DNA from: Massilia sp. KIM
GTDB taxonomy: Bacteria; Pseudomonadota; Gammaproteobacteria; Burkholderiales; Burkholderiaceae_D
Assembly: GCF_002007115.1 (NCBI RefSeq)
Contig: NZ_MVAD01000001.1
Location: 620,001 to 684,000 of the forward strand
Reading direction: 5' to 3'
DNA: 64,000 nucleotides
Shown here: positions 19,159-28,073 of the stretch, piece after piece
How the letters are laid out: every line of letters starts with the position of its first letter
How positions within the stretch are numbered: position 1 is the first letter of the stretch
The notes under the pieces: generated by a model
Databases searched by the model: none
Told to the model about the DNA's origin: nothing
What the model saw: the letters and a program-made list of their open reading frames with translations, nothing else
Translations under genes and position numbers: made by a program

Positions 19159-20034
19159 CTATGTGACAATACTTCTCCGCCACGCGGCTGGGTTGGCACC
19201 GGTCATTTTCCGAAATGTCCGGCTGAAGTGTGCCGCGTCAGCGAAACCGGTTGAGTTTGCAATTTCTTCCAAACATCGATTGGTGTTCAAAAGTAAAAAC
19301 TTCGCGCGGCTGACGCGTGCTTGTAGCTGCCATTGATATGGCGCTAAGCCAGTTGAGGCCTTGAATGCACGGCAGAAATGCGCCTGTGACAAACCAACGA
19401 GCTCTGCAAGCATGCAAAGTTCCACCTTAGCTGGCATCTTCGCTTCAAGAAGGTCAAGAGCGATTTTGAGTTGGCGCGACGAAAGTTTGCTTTCGCTCCC
19501 TTTGACGATCTTGGGGCGCTCGTAGAGTTTTGCTCCAATCGCTGCAGTTAAAGAATCTCCATAGAGTTGAGCGGTCGGGTCGTCACTATCAAGATTTTCG
19601 CTCAACAATTTGATTAGTGTCCACACCTCGTCGTCCGAAGCGCGGTATCGCGGAACGTCAACAAATTTCAGAGTATCGGATATTTGTAAACGCTCTTGAA
19701 GTAAAACCGAGTCGAAGCTGAGCGTTGTACACTTGAGAAAAGTAGTGTATTTGCAATATGCCCACACTTCCATGTCCGCCGGTATGATAAATAAAGAACG
19801 GGGCTTGTAGGGCACAGGGTTTGGCGTGTTAGGCCTGCACCTAGCCTCGAGAAGGTCCGGTCCAACCTCTTCGAATTGTGCATTTAGCCAGGTCAAGTTC
19901 GCAGCGCGCTCAACCTGATATAAAACCCTGCCGGTGCACGTAAGATCATGTCGTTCGATGTGAATACCATTCCAACTACCTACCGCGACGTCGGCTTTTG
20001 CAATATTCTCAGGAAGCTCAATAGAGGACGACAT
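19159..20034 (-). CDS. AraC-family transcriptional regulator
   Basis: DNA-binding regulator of 291 aa. The C-terminal ~100 residues hold the two helix-turn-helix motifs of the AraC family (ELVGLSQAHFCRAFKASTG and IANSTGFADAAHFSRTFRKM), ending a few residues before the stop. The N-terminal ~180 residues are an unassigned sensor domain. No target operon is adjacent: the next genes are a GGDEF protein downstream and decayed genes upstream. Signals controlled are unknown. Confidence 0.85.
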   Translation of the reverse strand: MSSSIELPENIAKADVAVGSWNGIHIERHDLTCTGRVLYQVERAANLTWLNAQFEEVGPDLLEARCRPNTPNPVPYKPRSLFIIPADMEVWAYCKYTTFLKCTTLSFDSVLLQERLQISDTLKFVDVPRYRASDDEVWTLIKLLSENLDSDDPTAQLYGDSLTAAIGAKLYERPKIVKGSESKLSSRQLKIALDLLEAKMPAKVELCMLAELVGLSQAHFCRAFKASTGLAPYQWQLQARVSRAKFLLLNTNRCLEEIANSTGFADAAHFSRTFRKMTGANPAAWRRSIVT

Positions 20035-20819
20035 ATAATTGCTATTTAAAATTTAGGCGATCAGGGCTTGTCAGGCTGCGAAAGTGGACGTGATTCGAAT
20101 GACTGCAATTGTCATAGCGCTTTCGATTGCGTATGTTTTGCTAGGATAAGAGCTGATCTACTTTGCACTGCTGGTGCGTGCCTATTAATCTGCCCACTCT
20201 AACCAGATTAGCGTAACAACAAAGCGGATCAGTGCAATTATTCATAGCTCATAACCTTAGCTTTTCTGATCTGTTAAAGTCAACAACATTTGCGGATTCT
20301 GCGTTCCACTTTTCGCAACTCAGTTTCGTCAATTGTGCGCAGCTGAGTTGTTGTTGAGATTCCGCATCTTCTAGAAACGTTGGGCTGGCAGCCTAAAATC
20401 AGTCACTTCTCTTGTCGAATGTGCCAAGCACTGCAAAGACTAGTTTCGAATGTGCCCCACGATCGAACGTTCAACTGCTCGCATACGCCAGTGCCCCACA
20501 ACGGGATCCCTTTCAACCTTTCATCGGCAGAAGTCTTTGTGAGCCGTGTTGATGCTCGCGGATTTATGACATCTCCACATCTTGCTACGTAATGTTTGGT
20601 CTGCCGGAAACTGTCCAGAATCTGCTGACTCAATTCACACATGGTGTCGTGTACGGCAATGCGGAAGAGTGCAGGAGATCGTGGCTTCCAGCGTGAATCA
20701 TGCCTTGGCTGCTGCAACCGCCTGCGCCGCTTATGCCCTGGGGCATTGTGGCGGCACTTGCCAATTTGCGCTGCGTGCGCTGTAATATGTGGTGCGTATT
20801 GGGCAAGGCCACTTGACCT
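20035..20819. other. non-coding stretch upstream of AraC gene
   Basis: About 785 bases with no supported gene. An 8-bp inverted repeat, CAACTCAG at 20316-20323 and CTGAGTTG at 20343-20350, separated by 19 bases, is the only structure noted; it is not followed by a T-run and its role is unknown. The region adjoins pseudogenes and may itself be decayed sequence. Confidence 0.4.
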
Positions 20820-21211
20820 TCATTCCGGTAACTTAGCCACCTCCTTAATTTCAAACTGAAAGCCATACAACCAGGTCACGCCGACCGCCGTCACGTTGGG
20901 GTAGGGGGCCACGCCCCAGAACTCCAGCGCCACGCCCCAAATCCGATCGAAGCGCTTTTCCGGGTCGACGATGAAAACGGTTATGTCGATCACATTTGCG
21001 AAGCTGCAGCTGGCCGCGCCGAGCACCGCGTTCAAGTTCTGGAAGGCAGGCAGCACTTGGGTATCGAAATCTCGTTCTGGCGAACCATCCTCGTGGCTGC
21101 CAACCGACCAGAGACAAACGAGAAGCCGCCAGACTTCACCGCCGGCGAATAGCGGTTTATATCATAGATGACTTGACGGCCGGCCGGGATGACTACTTAA
21201 CGTACTGTCAT
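20820..21211 (-). pseudogene. RidA/YjgF-family gene with nonsense and frameshift mutations
   Basis: The minus strand encodes a RidA-like (imine/enamine deaminase) protein in pieces. An ATG at 21211 with a good ribosome site (GGAGG) starts MTVR and is cut at codon 5 by TAA; the same frame then continues VVIPAGRQVIYDINRYSP and SGGFSFVSG. Near 21104-21106 a missing base shifts the frame; adding one base restores SGQVGSHEDGSPERDFDTQ and leads into FQNLNAVLGAASCSFANV to the end. So two inactivating changes are visible in a gene otherwise intact in length. It is divergent from a decayed lysR gene, the usual regulator/enzyme arrangement, and both have decayed together. Confidence 0.75.
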
Positions 21212-21322
21212 CGCATTCCTCCATTGTTGAGGTCATGAGAATGATAGTCTGTTGCATTGTGCGGATATACATCCAATCCGCGTCAAGACTGGTTGCTTAT
21301 CCAACATAATTAGGGAGGTAAG

Positions 21323-22205
21323 ATGGCAGCGTTTACGCAATCCGCGCGTTCGTGCATGTAATTGAGAAAGGCAGCTATGAGGGCTGCCTAGACCTTGCAC
21401 ATGAGCTGCACCTGCGTAACCCAGCTGGTGCAGCAGCTGGAAGCCAGCCTGCGCGTCAAGCTCCTCAATCACACCACGCGCAAGGTCAACGCCACTGAAG
21501 CCGGTGCCCATCTACTACCAGCGCGTTGCGCGTCGTCTGTCGGATCTCGAGGACGTCGAGGTCGGCCTGCCCGGCAACGCCGCCACTCCACGCGTACAGT
21601 TGCTGGGTTGATGTGCTCAGGCCCTTCGCCCATATGCTGCTGGTGCCGGCCTTGCCGGGCCGTCCACCTGCAGTACCCTAGAATTCGATTGGAAATGGGC
21701 GCCAGCGACCGCAAGGTTGACCTCATCGGCGAGAACGTCGACTGCGTCCTTCGCGGCGGCGAGATCGTGCATGGCTCGCTGGTTGCGCGACGTATTGGCG
21801 AGTCAGGCCTAGGCATATATGTCGCGCTTGCGTATTTTGCGCACGCTGGCGTGCCCACCCTCCCACTTGACCGAGCTAATTCACTCGCATCATCGCATCG
21901 TCCGTTTTCTCTAGGATAGCAGCGGCGGCTTCCCCTAAGCCATGCACTGCGGCCGCGAGATGGCGTAGGTCGGCGGCACGCACATCCTGTCGATCGACGA
22001 CGGCAACACCTATTTCACCGCCGGGCTAGCAGGCCGGGGCGTTCTGTGCCTCCCCGATTACATGGCGCGTGAACACGCGCTAGCAGCCCGCCTGATGCCG
22101 CTGCGTATCGCGTATCCGTCGAACCACCATATGAGCCTCAAGCTGAGCGTCTTCATCGATTGGGTGAGCGCGTTGTTGGCGCAGCACGCGCCGCTGCCGG
22201 GGTAG
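21323..22205 (+). pseudogene. degenerate LysR-family regulator
   Basis: LysR-type regulator sequence is scattered over all three plus-strand frames. Recognisable pieces in order are IRAFVHVIEKGSY (start of the helix-turn-helix), QLVQQLEASLRVKLLNHTTRKV, RLEMGASDRKVDLIGENVDC, and near the end TYFTAGLAGRGVLCLPDYMA and HMSLKLSVFIDW. Several frameshifts and stops break it, so no product is expected. Boundaries are approximate. It lies divergent to the decayed ridA gene. Confidence 0.7.
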
Positions 22206-22351
22206 GGCTGTAGGCCTTCAGCAGCAGCACCGCCCCTACACTCGAGCGGTTTGCTGAACAGGAAGCTCTGGTATTCGTTGCAGGAGATCCTACGTGATAC
22301 AAGAGCCGGGGCCCCACCATCCTTCATTTCACTTTTGGTGAAAGTTCGTAT

Positions 22352-23332
22352 TTATAATGCATTTAGATTAAAGAGAAGTTCGCCTTCTTGGGTGCGCACC
22401 TCGATGGCTGCAAGATTAGCCTTTATCACTACGCCTTGTGCAGATGATGCTTCAGTAATCTGTATGTAGCTCTTCAATCGCATATTAGACGTTTGACTGC
22501 GAGCGCGCTCGATTCTTTTTGCTTCATTTGTAGAATTTGGTTTGTAGACAAGGAATTTAGCCGGAACGGTTAAATTATACTTGGGTGTTTTTGTGTAAGA
22601 TATTCGCGCAGATTCGTAAACATATTTCTCAGCGTCTGACTTTAGGCTGGATAAATCAAAAGTATTATCGTTGAAATCGTAGTCGCCGAGAAAGAGTGCG
22701 CCTTCTAAAACGATATATCGGTTAGGTGCTTTTGCCATCTCAGCTTTGCTCATTGCCGCTACTCTTTGAATTTGCTCCCTGCGTTCGAATCCGTCAGCTG
22801 AGAAAGGCTTTTCCGAAACCAGCGACGCTATTTGCTCATCATTGATAGGGGTCTTGTTTAACTTCAAGAAGTTCAAGATGTGTTCTCGGTCGGTGCGGAG
22901 GTGTTTGTACGCCTCAGCGGGAACTCTCTCCAGAGCGACATTGGTAGCTCTACTGGAGTCCACTTCGCATTTGCTGACGAGGAGTTTTTGATTGAGTCGA
23001 GTACCTTTGTCGTACATTGGCGATTTAATGTAGGCCGCAGCAGCGTATTTCTTGTAGAACTCAAAAACGTCCGCCATTGCCTTTTGAGCGGATTCGGATT
23101 TCACCCGTAAGGTTAGTGGGCTGAGAGCCTTGAATTTGCCTCCCGTTGCGGCGGTTGTCCAAAGGTTTGAAGAGCGGTTCATGAAGTCTTCATTGACACT
23201 TGAGACTGAGCAAATGAAGGTTTCCGTATCCTTCGCACTAGGTTTTATCGGCCCTGGTAGAGGAGGAATTGACTGCGCGAACGCTTGCACGGCGACAAGG
23301 GATGCGATTGCGAAAGCAAACTGGTTTAGCAT
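22352..23332 (-). CDS. secreted protein of unknown function
   Basis: A 326-aa protein with a clear signal peptide (MLNQFAFAIASLVAVQAFAQ) and no later membrane segment, so it is probably periplasmic. The mature part mixes helices with a C-terminal beta-rich region (KYNLTVPAKFLVYKP, EASSAQGVVIKANLAAIEVRT). It reminds me of the DUF4852 family but I cannot confirm this by eye. It has one cysteine pair (SVSS-preceding C41 and SKCEVD). It follows the truncated CAP lipoprotein gene by 53 nt on the same strand, so the two could be cotranscribed. Confidence 0.65.
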   Translation of the reverse strand: MLNQFAFAIASLVAVQAFAQSIPPLPGPIKPSAKDTETFICSVSSVNEDFMNRSSNLWTTAATGGKFKALSPLTLRVKSESAQKAMADVFEFYKKYAAAAYIKSPMYDKGTRLNQKLLVSKCEVDSSRATNVALERVPAEAYKHLRTDREHILNFLKLNKTPINDEQIASLVSEKPFSADGFERREQIQRVAAMSKAEMAKAPNRYIVLEGALFLGDYDFNDNTFDLSSLKSDAEKYVYESARISYTKTPKYNLTVPAKFLVYKPNSTNEAKRIERARSQTSNMRLKSYIQITEASSAQGVVIKANLAAIEVRTQEGELLFNLNAL

Positions 23333-23385
23333 GAGAGAATGTTTAGAAGGTTAATGGAGCAGGCGCGCCATACAAGTGCGCTGTA

Positions 23386-23718
23386 TTAGCTAAAATTGCT
23401 GGACAATATAGAAGCGTGCTTTCTCGCTAAGTCGTCGAGCAACATGCTGCGGTTCAGTGGAGCTAAACCGTGGCGAGCTAGAAAGGCGTCGAGCTTGGCA
23501 AATGAAATATACTCGCCGGTGCCGTGGGTGCACTTCGCAGCGACTGTTGGCTGCAATTCTGCCGCTTGGACTGGCAAAGCTGGGGAGGTGGACGGAACTG
23601 TTGGAGTGATAACGGTAGCTGCTGTCGGAGTTGATGACCCCGCACTGCTACCGCCAACACAGCCAGCTAGCGCGAACATAAGGGCAGTGATAGCCGCTAA
23701 GAGCTTTGATGCATGCAT
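23386..23718 (-). pseudogene. truncated CAP-domain lipoprotein (paralogue of the 50.3-kb gene)
   Basis: A 110-aa lipoprotein with lipobox LAGC, a Ser/Thr/Pro-rich linker, and only the first ~40 residues of a CAP/SCP domain: FAKLDAFLARHGLAPLNRSMLLDDLARKHAS matches the start of the CAP domain in the intact protein at 50309-51358 (FKKLNAFRASQGLGPVNQ). The remaining ~200 residues are missing, and the next gene begins 53 nt on, so the 3' part was probably deleted. AAGGA stands 7 nt before the ATG at 23718. Like its paralogue it is divergent from a small Xre regulator. A short functional lipoprotein cannot be excluded. Confidence 0.65.
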
Positions 23719-23879
23719 GATTGATCCTTGGAATCTCGACGAAAGAGGCGGCAGCCGTCGACAGGGCTCCACTCACTAGACATGAGCACTGTGCCCGATG
23801 TCGTTAGAGCTGGCGTCGACACCTGCACTAACCCTATTCCCGTCAAAAAAGAGTAAGTATATCAACTTCTGCCGTCGTT

Positions 23880-23927
23880 CTACGTTTTTCGTAGAGAAAT
23901 TTTATGGGGCATCTACGATTATCGTCG
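23880..23927. promoter_or_regulatory. paired operators of the first Xre/CAP module
   Basis: Two sites lie just upstream of the Xre gene. Site 1 is the palindrome CTACGTTTTTCGTAG (23880-23894). Site 2 is CTACGATTATCGTCG (23913-23927), almost touching the ATG at 23929. Both sequences recur, in mirrored order, next to the paralogous Xre gene near 50.1 kb, with nearly the same centre-to-centre distance of about 33 bp, three helical turns. Confidence 0.75.
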
Positions 23928-23928
23928 T

Positions 23929-24255
23929 ATGCCTGCACGCCCCAAGATCATCAACTCAACTATTGGCCGCCGCCTTCGTCAAGCGCGTGAACGGGCGGGG
24001 CTGCCGCAGGACCGCTTAGGTGTACTTGCCGGACTCGAAGAATCGTCGAGTAGTGCTCGGATGAGCCGATACGAAGGCGGGGTACATGAACCACCGATGA
24101 AATTCGCTGAAGCGCTAGCAAAGGTCTTGGGCGTACCAGTGGCTTTCTTCTATTGCAACGATGATCGTCTCGCAGAGATTATTCTTGCGTATTCCAGTGT
24201 TTCCGAAGCGAAACGGGAAGCCCTCTTATTGTCTGCACGCAGTCTCGTGGCCTGA
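23929..24255 (+). CDS. small Xre-family regulator, copy 1
   Basis: A 108-aa helix-turn-helix protein: TIGRRLRQARERAGLPQDRLG, SRYEGGVHEPPMKFAEALAKVLGVPVAFFYCNDD. It is clearly paralogous to the 110-aa protein at 49743-50075, sharing the unusual insert LAGLEESSSSAR between HTH helices and the VPVAFxYCNDD motif. It is divergent from the truncated CAP lipoprotein, with two palindromic operators in the gap, the second so close to its own ATG that auto-repression is likely. Such short Xre proteins are often phage or island regulators; here a role in controlling the lipoprotein is inferred. Confidence 0.82.
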   Translation: MPARPKIINSTIGRRLRQARERAGLPQDRLGVLAGLEESSSSARMSRYEGGVHEPPMKFAEALAKVLGVPVAFFYCNDDRLAEIILAYSSVSEAKREALLLSARSLVA

Positions 24256-24501
24256 ATAGTGGTGAGTTGAGCAGTTGGTCTTAGATACGTCAGCACAAAG
24301 TTGACTGCGAGAGATTGACCTGCTGTGCGCGATGAGGTGGTCTTGATATTGCTAGTTGCAAGGACTAATCAGGAGTCATCCAACAATTTAGGCTTACTCG
24401 TATTGTTGGCAAAAATCGATATGTAAGCGGCCTGTTTATGTCCGGATGTCCAGCAATAAAATGGAAGCGCTGACATACTTGAGCAATACGGTGCGATCGT
24501 G

Positions 24502-25962
24502 TTAAGGAGACGCTGGGACAGCGTGCAATTTGATCGTAGCCGCTAGTCCACCTTCTGGATGATTAGCGAGTATTAATTCACCGCGATGCGCCTCAATGAT
24601 GCTACGCGCGATCCCGAGGCCCAGACCAAGCCCCCCGTCGTTGCTGGCACGGCCGTGATCGAGGCGAACGTACGGCTCGAACAGGCTGGCTACCGCATCC
24701 TGCGGCACGCCTGGCCCATTGTCGCGCACTACGATCTCGATCCATTCGCCCTGCCGACGCACTCCAATGTAAGCCCGTTCACCGTAGTGGAGAGCGTTAT
24801 CGAGGAGATTGCCGATGGCGCGCTTGAGGGCGAGCGGCTTGCCATGCACGGTCAGGCCGCAGCCCTCGTACACGACAACTTGACCGGCCAAGCTAGCGCT
24901 TTTAACCATGCGCTGCAACAACCCGTCGAGCCGGATCGCCGTCGGATTTTCGTGGATATCGCTATCCTTGACGCACTGCAGCGCTCCCTTAACCATCATG
25001 TCCAGTTCGTCAAGATCTTCCTCGAAATCGCTGCGCAACGCTTCGTCGTCCAGGAGTTCGGCACGTAGCTTGAGTCGTGTAATGGGCGTGCGCAGGTCGT
25101 GCGAGATTGAAATAAACAGGCGGTCGCGATCGGCAATGTAGCGCGCGATCCGCTCGCGCATTGCGCCGAATGCGCGGGCGGTATTCACGAATTCGTAGCT
25201 TCCAGATTCGGGAAGCGCAGGCGCATTTTCCTCCTTGCCGAACGCTTCGGCTGCGTCGGACAGGGCGGCGAGCGGACGGGTAATCGAACGCACCACCAGG
25301 ATCGACAGCAACAGCACGGCGAGCAGCGACATGGCTTGAGGCAGCAGCCGGTCCATCGCCAGCGGATCGTGGCCTTTCAGGAAGTAGGGGTTGGGCATCA
25401 AGGTTGCCAGATAAAGCCAGTTGCCTGTTTCTAGTTCGGTTTGGATCACTAGAATCGGTGCCGGGTCGGGCTTCAGCATGAGGACATGCCGGACCCAGGT
25501 ATCGGGGAGGTCGGCTAGGCTTAGTCCGTCAGGTGTCATAGCTAGTTGCTCGGGCCGGGCAAAGTCCAGGCGAAATCGTACCCCCGCCGGTAGCTCGGCG
25601 CGCAAAGTCGTGTCGAGCGCCCTCAGCGCCTCGATCGTAAGCGGCTCGGATGGAATGGGCCGCACCGAGACTGCGGCGCGATTCAGGCCTACGTAAAAAC
25701 GTGTACCGCCCATCTCGCGGAACTGCTGGATTAACAACCCGCGATGTGCCGGCGGCAAGCTGCGAAAGAAACGGATCGAACTGGCCACGCCCTGGCCGAT
25801 ATATTGCGCCGCCACTCGCAAGTCCGTAGTTGAACGACTGCGCAACTGCATGCCCCAGATCATGCTGGCCGCGAGCTGTGTCAGCAGCAGGCCGGCCACC
25901 ATCACGAGGGACAAGCGTCCCAGGAGCGACTGCGGCCACAGGCGCCAGCGTCGCTCAGCCAT
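24502..25962 (-). CDS. EnvZ-like sensor histidine kinase of the sugar module
   Basis: Inner-membrane histidine kinase, 486 aa. Two membrane helices flank a ~170-residue periplasmic domain; then HAMP (SITRPLAALSDAAEAFG), the H box SISHDLRTPITRLKLRAELL, N box GNLLDNALHYG, G1 VRDNGPGVP and G2 GGLGLGLGIARSI. All catalytic boxes are intact. It overlaps the response-regulator gene upstream by 8 nt; the ATG at 25962 fits this better than one ten codons earlier. The neighbouring solute-binding protein, which has no ABC permease partner, suggests that this kinase may be triggered by ligand-loaded binding protein. Confidence 0.88.
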   Translation of the reverse strand: MAERRWRLWPQSLLGRLSLVMVAGLLLTQLAASMIWGMQLRSRSTTDLRVAAQYIGQGVASSIRFFRSLPPAHRGLLIQQFREMGGTRFYVGLNRAAVSVRPIPSEPLTIEALRALDTTLRAELPAGVRFRLDFARPEQLAMTPDGLSLADLPDTWVRHVLMLKPDPAPILVIQTELETGNWLYLATLMPNPYFLKGHDPLAMDRLLPQAMSLLAVLLLSILVVRSITRPLAALSDAAEAFGKEENAPALPESGSYEFVNTARAFGAMRERIARYIADRDRLFISISHDLRTPITRLKLRAELLDDEALRSDFEEDLDELDMMVKGALQCVKDSDIHENPTAIRLDGLLQRMVKSASLAGQVVVYEGCGLTVHGKPLALKRAIGNLLDNALHYGERAYIGVRRQGEWIEIVVRDNGPGVPQDAVASLFEPYVRLDHGRASNDGGLGLGLGIARSIIEAHRGELILANHPEGGLAATIKLHAVPASP

Positions 25963-26668
25963 GCGCGACACTGACCTCGGAAGCGAATACATAGCCGACG
26001 CCGCGCACCGTTTTAATCAGGGCAGGCTGCTTGCCATCGTCCTTTAGGCGCAGGCGCAAGCGGCTGATCTGGACGTCAAGCGAGCGGTCGAACGGGCCGG
26101 CGTCACGCCCGCGAGTCTCTTCGCACAGTATTCCACGGTCGAGGATGTCACCTGGGTGCTCGACGAAGTATCTCAGCAGTTGGAAGTCAAGTCCGGTAAG
26201 AGAAACCGGCGCGCCATCAGGGTCCGTCACTCTTCGCTCGACCGTGTCGAGGACGAACCCATTGAAGCTGTAGTAGCGTGGCGCCGCGTCGGGCTCGGCG
26301 CCGGTGCGGCGCAGGATGGCCTTGATACGGGCGAGCAGCTCGCGCGGGCTGTAGGGCTTGGCGATGTAGTCGTCCGCGCCCAGCTCGAGGCCGACCACGC
26401 GGTCGGTTTCGTCGGAGCTCGCGGTGAGCATGATGATCGGGACATTGGAGCGGCGCCGCACTGTCCTGCACAGCGCGAAGCCGTCGGTATCGGGGAGCAT
26501 CACATCCAGGATCACGAGCGAGAGCTGAGCTTCGTAGGTGTTGAGGGCGACCAGGAAGCTTTCTCCATTGTGCGACAGCAGCACCTGGTACTGGCTCTTC
26601 TCGAGGTAGGTCTTGAGCAGGGTGCGGGTCTTCTGGTCGTCGTCGACGATGAGGATTTTGCGGTTCAT
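25955..26668 (-). CDS. OmpR/PhoB-family response regulator
   Basis: Response regulator of 237 aa. The N-terminal receiver has the acidic VDDD, phospho-acceptor in LVILDVMLPDTDG, T in IIMLTAS and K in DDYIAKPYSPREL. The C-terminal winged helix (VSLTGLDFQLLRYFVEHPG ... RLRLRLKDDGKQPALIKTVRGVGYVF) binds DNA. It is cotranscribed with, and overlaps, the EnvZ-like kinase gene, and sits 3 nt after the solute-binding protein gene. It probably controls the transport genes upstream of it in the same module. Confidence 0.9.
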   Translation of the reverse strand: MNRKILIVDDDQKTRTLLKTYLEKSQYQVLLSHNGESFLVALNTYEAQLSLVILDVMLPDTDGFALCRTVRRRSNVPIIMLTASSDETDRVVGLELGADDYIAKPYSPRELLARIKAILRRTGAEPDAAPRYYSFNGFVLDTVERRVTDPDGAPVSLTGLDFQLLRYFVEHPGDILDRGILCEETRGRDAGPFDRSLDVQISRLRLRLKDDGKQPALIKTVRGVGYVFASEVSVAHG

Positions 26669-26671
26669 GAC

Positions 26672-28000
26672 TTATCGTGGCAGGTGCGCATCGAGGCGCA
26701 AATTGAGGGTGCGAAACAGGGTGGAGAGGCGTTTCTGGACATCGGCGGCGGAGACGCTGTCGTCCGCGAAGTAGCGCCGGACCTCGGCGATGATCACGTC
26801 CCGGTTCTCCTCGCCGGTCGCCATCCGGTGCACTAGGCTCGGGACCTGCGCGGACTGGCCGCGCGCGAACGCCGTCCAGGATGCGCGCGCGCAGCTGTCC
26901 ATTACGCCGGTATCGGCGTCGCGGCGCACCGGCACCGAACCCTTGGCAAGGTTGTAGTCCTGCTGCACCTCGGCGCTCATCACGGTACGCGCGAACATCT
27001 CCTGGGCCGCGACCCGCGGCGCCGGCCCCTTGGCGAACATGGCCAAGGTATCCACGCTGTACAGGTGGAGCGGGCCGGTGCCAGGCATGGGCAGGCAGGC
27101 GAAATCCGCGTCCACCCGAAAACCCGGTCCGTTCAGCTCGGCCTTGGCCCAGTCCCCCATCACCAGCATGGCGCCTTCGCCGTTGGCGAAACGGCGGGCC
27201 ACCTCGGTCCAGGGCTGGTCGCGCACCGGCGCCATCCAGGCCTTCATTTGGCGCAGCCGCAGCAGCGCCGTGAACAGCCGCGCATCGGCCGCGGCACGCG
27301 CGCTCTGGCGTACGAACAGCTCGTGATAGAACTCCGGGCCGCCGGACGACAGCACCAGGTTCTCGAACAGGGCTGCCACCTGCCAGTCTTCGCTGCTCTG
27401 GACGAAGGGCGCGACGCCAGCCGCGCGCAGCACGGGCGCCACCTTCTCGAGGGCGGTCCAGCTGGTCGGTGGCGTGAGTCCCAGACGCGAGAACAGCTTG
27501 CGGTTGTAAAGAACGGTGTTGATTCGATGGATACCTAACGGGACGGCGACCGTGTTGCCGCTGCGGCCGCGCACCAATGTGCGCACTGTCGGGAACATGA
27601 CCCTGTCCCAGTTTCCGGCGACGGCAACCGACTCCAGGTCAAGAAGCAGGCCCATGCCCGCCCATTCGCTGATCGAGACACCGATGATCTGGGTGGCGTC
27701 CGGCGCGCTGCCGGCGAGCACACGGCTCTTGAGGACCTTGCCGGCGCCCAGGCCGGCCCCTCCCGGAACGGCCGCGTCGATCCAGCCGACGCCCCCGCGC
27801 GCCAGGCGAGCCGCCAGCAGGTCGGCAGCCCGTCGTTCGCTCTCGGAAGTCCACCAATGCAGGACCTGCAGCGGCTCCGCAGGCGCGGACAGTCCGGCTG
27901 CTGCGGCTGCGAGGCTGACAGTCAGCAGCGCCCCTCCTAGGAAGCGACTCAGGCGCGCGCCGCACCTTCCTCTCACTGCATGCTCGCAAACGCCTGCCAT
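26672..28000 (-). CDS. extracellular solute-binding protein family 1 (sugar type), without ABC permease
   Basis: Periplasmic binding protein, 442 aa, of the ABC sugar-binding cluster (family 1). A signal peptide is followed by LQVLHWWTSESERRAADLL, the usual first strand, and later PLGIHRINTVLYNRKLFSRLG and GEGAMLVMGDWAKAEL, typical of family members. I place the start at the ATG at 28000 with AGGA upstream; the longer frame would enter the adjacent permease gene. No ABC permease or ATPase genes are nearby; instead the downstream genes are a response regulator and a kinase. A sensory rather than transport role is therefore likely, by inference. Confidence 0.82.
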   Translation of the reverse strand: MAGVCEHAVRGRCGARLSRFLGGALLTVSLAAAAAGLSAPAEPLQVLHWWTSESERRAADLLAARLARGGVGWIDAAVPGGAGLGAGKVLKSRVLAGSAPDATQIIGVSISEWAGMGLLLDLESVAVAGNWDRVMFPTVRTLVRGRSGNTVAVPLGIHRINTVLYNRKLFSRLGLTPPTSWTALEKVAPVLRAAGVAPFVQSSEDWQVAALFENLVLSSGGPEFYHELFVRQSARAAADARLFTALLRLRQMKAWMAPVRDQPWTEVARRFANGEGAMLVMGDWAKAELNGPGFRVDADFACLPMPGTGPLHLYSVDTLAMFAKGPAPRVAAQEMFARTVMSAEVQQDYNLAKGSVPVRRDADTGVMDSCARASWTAFARGQSAQVPSLVHRMATGEENRDVIIAEVRRYFADDSVSAADVQKRLSTLFRTLNLRLDAHLPR

Positions 28001-28073
28001 GGTTCCTCGTGGAGTCGAACAATGATCGAGGCATTCTAGCAAACAAGACTTTCCTTGCGAGCATGTTTCTGGT

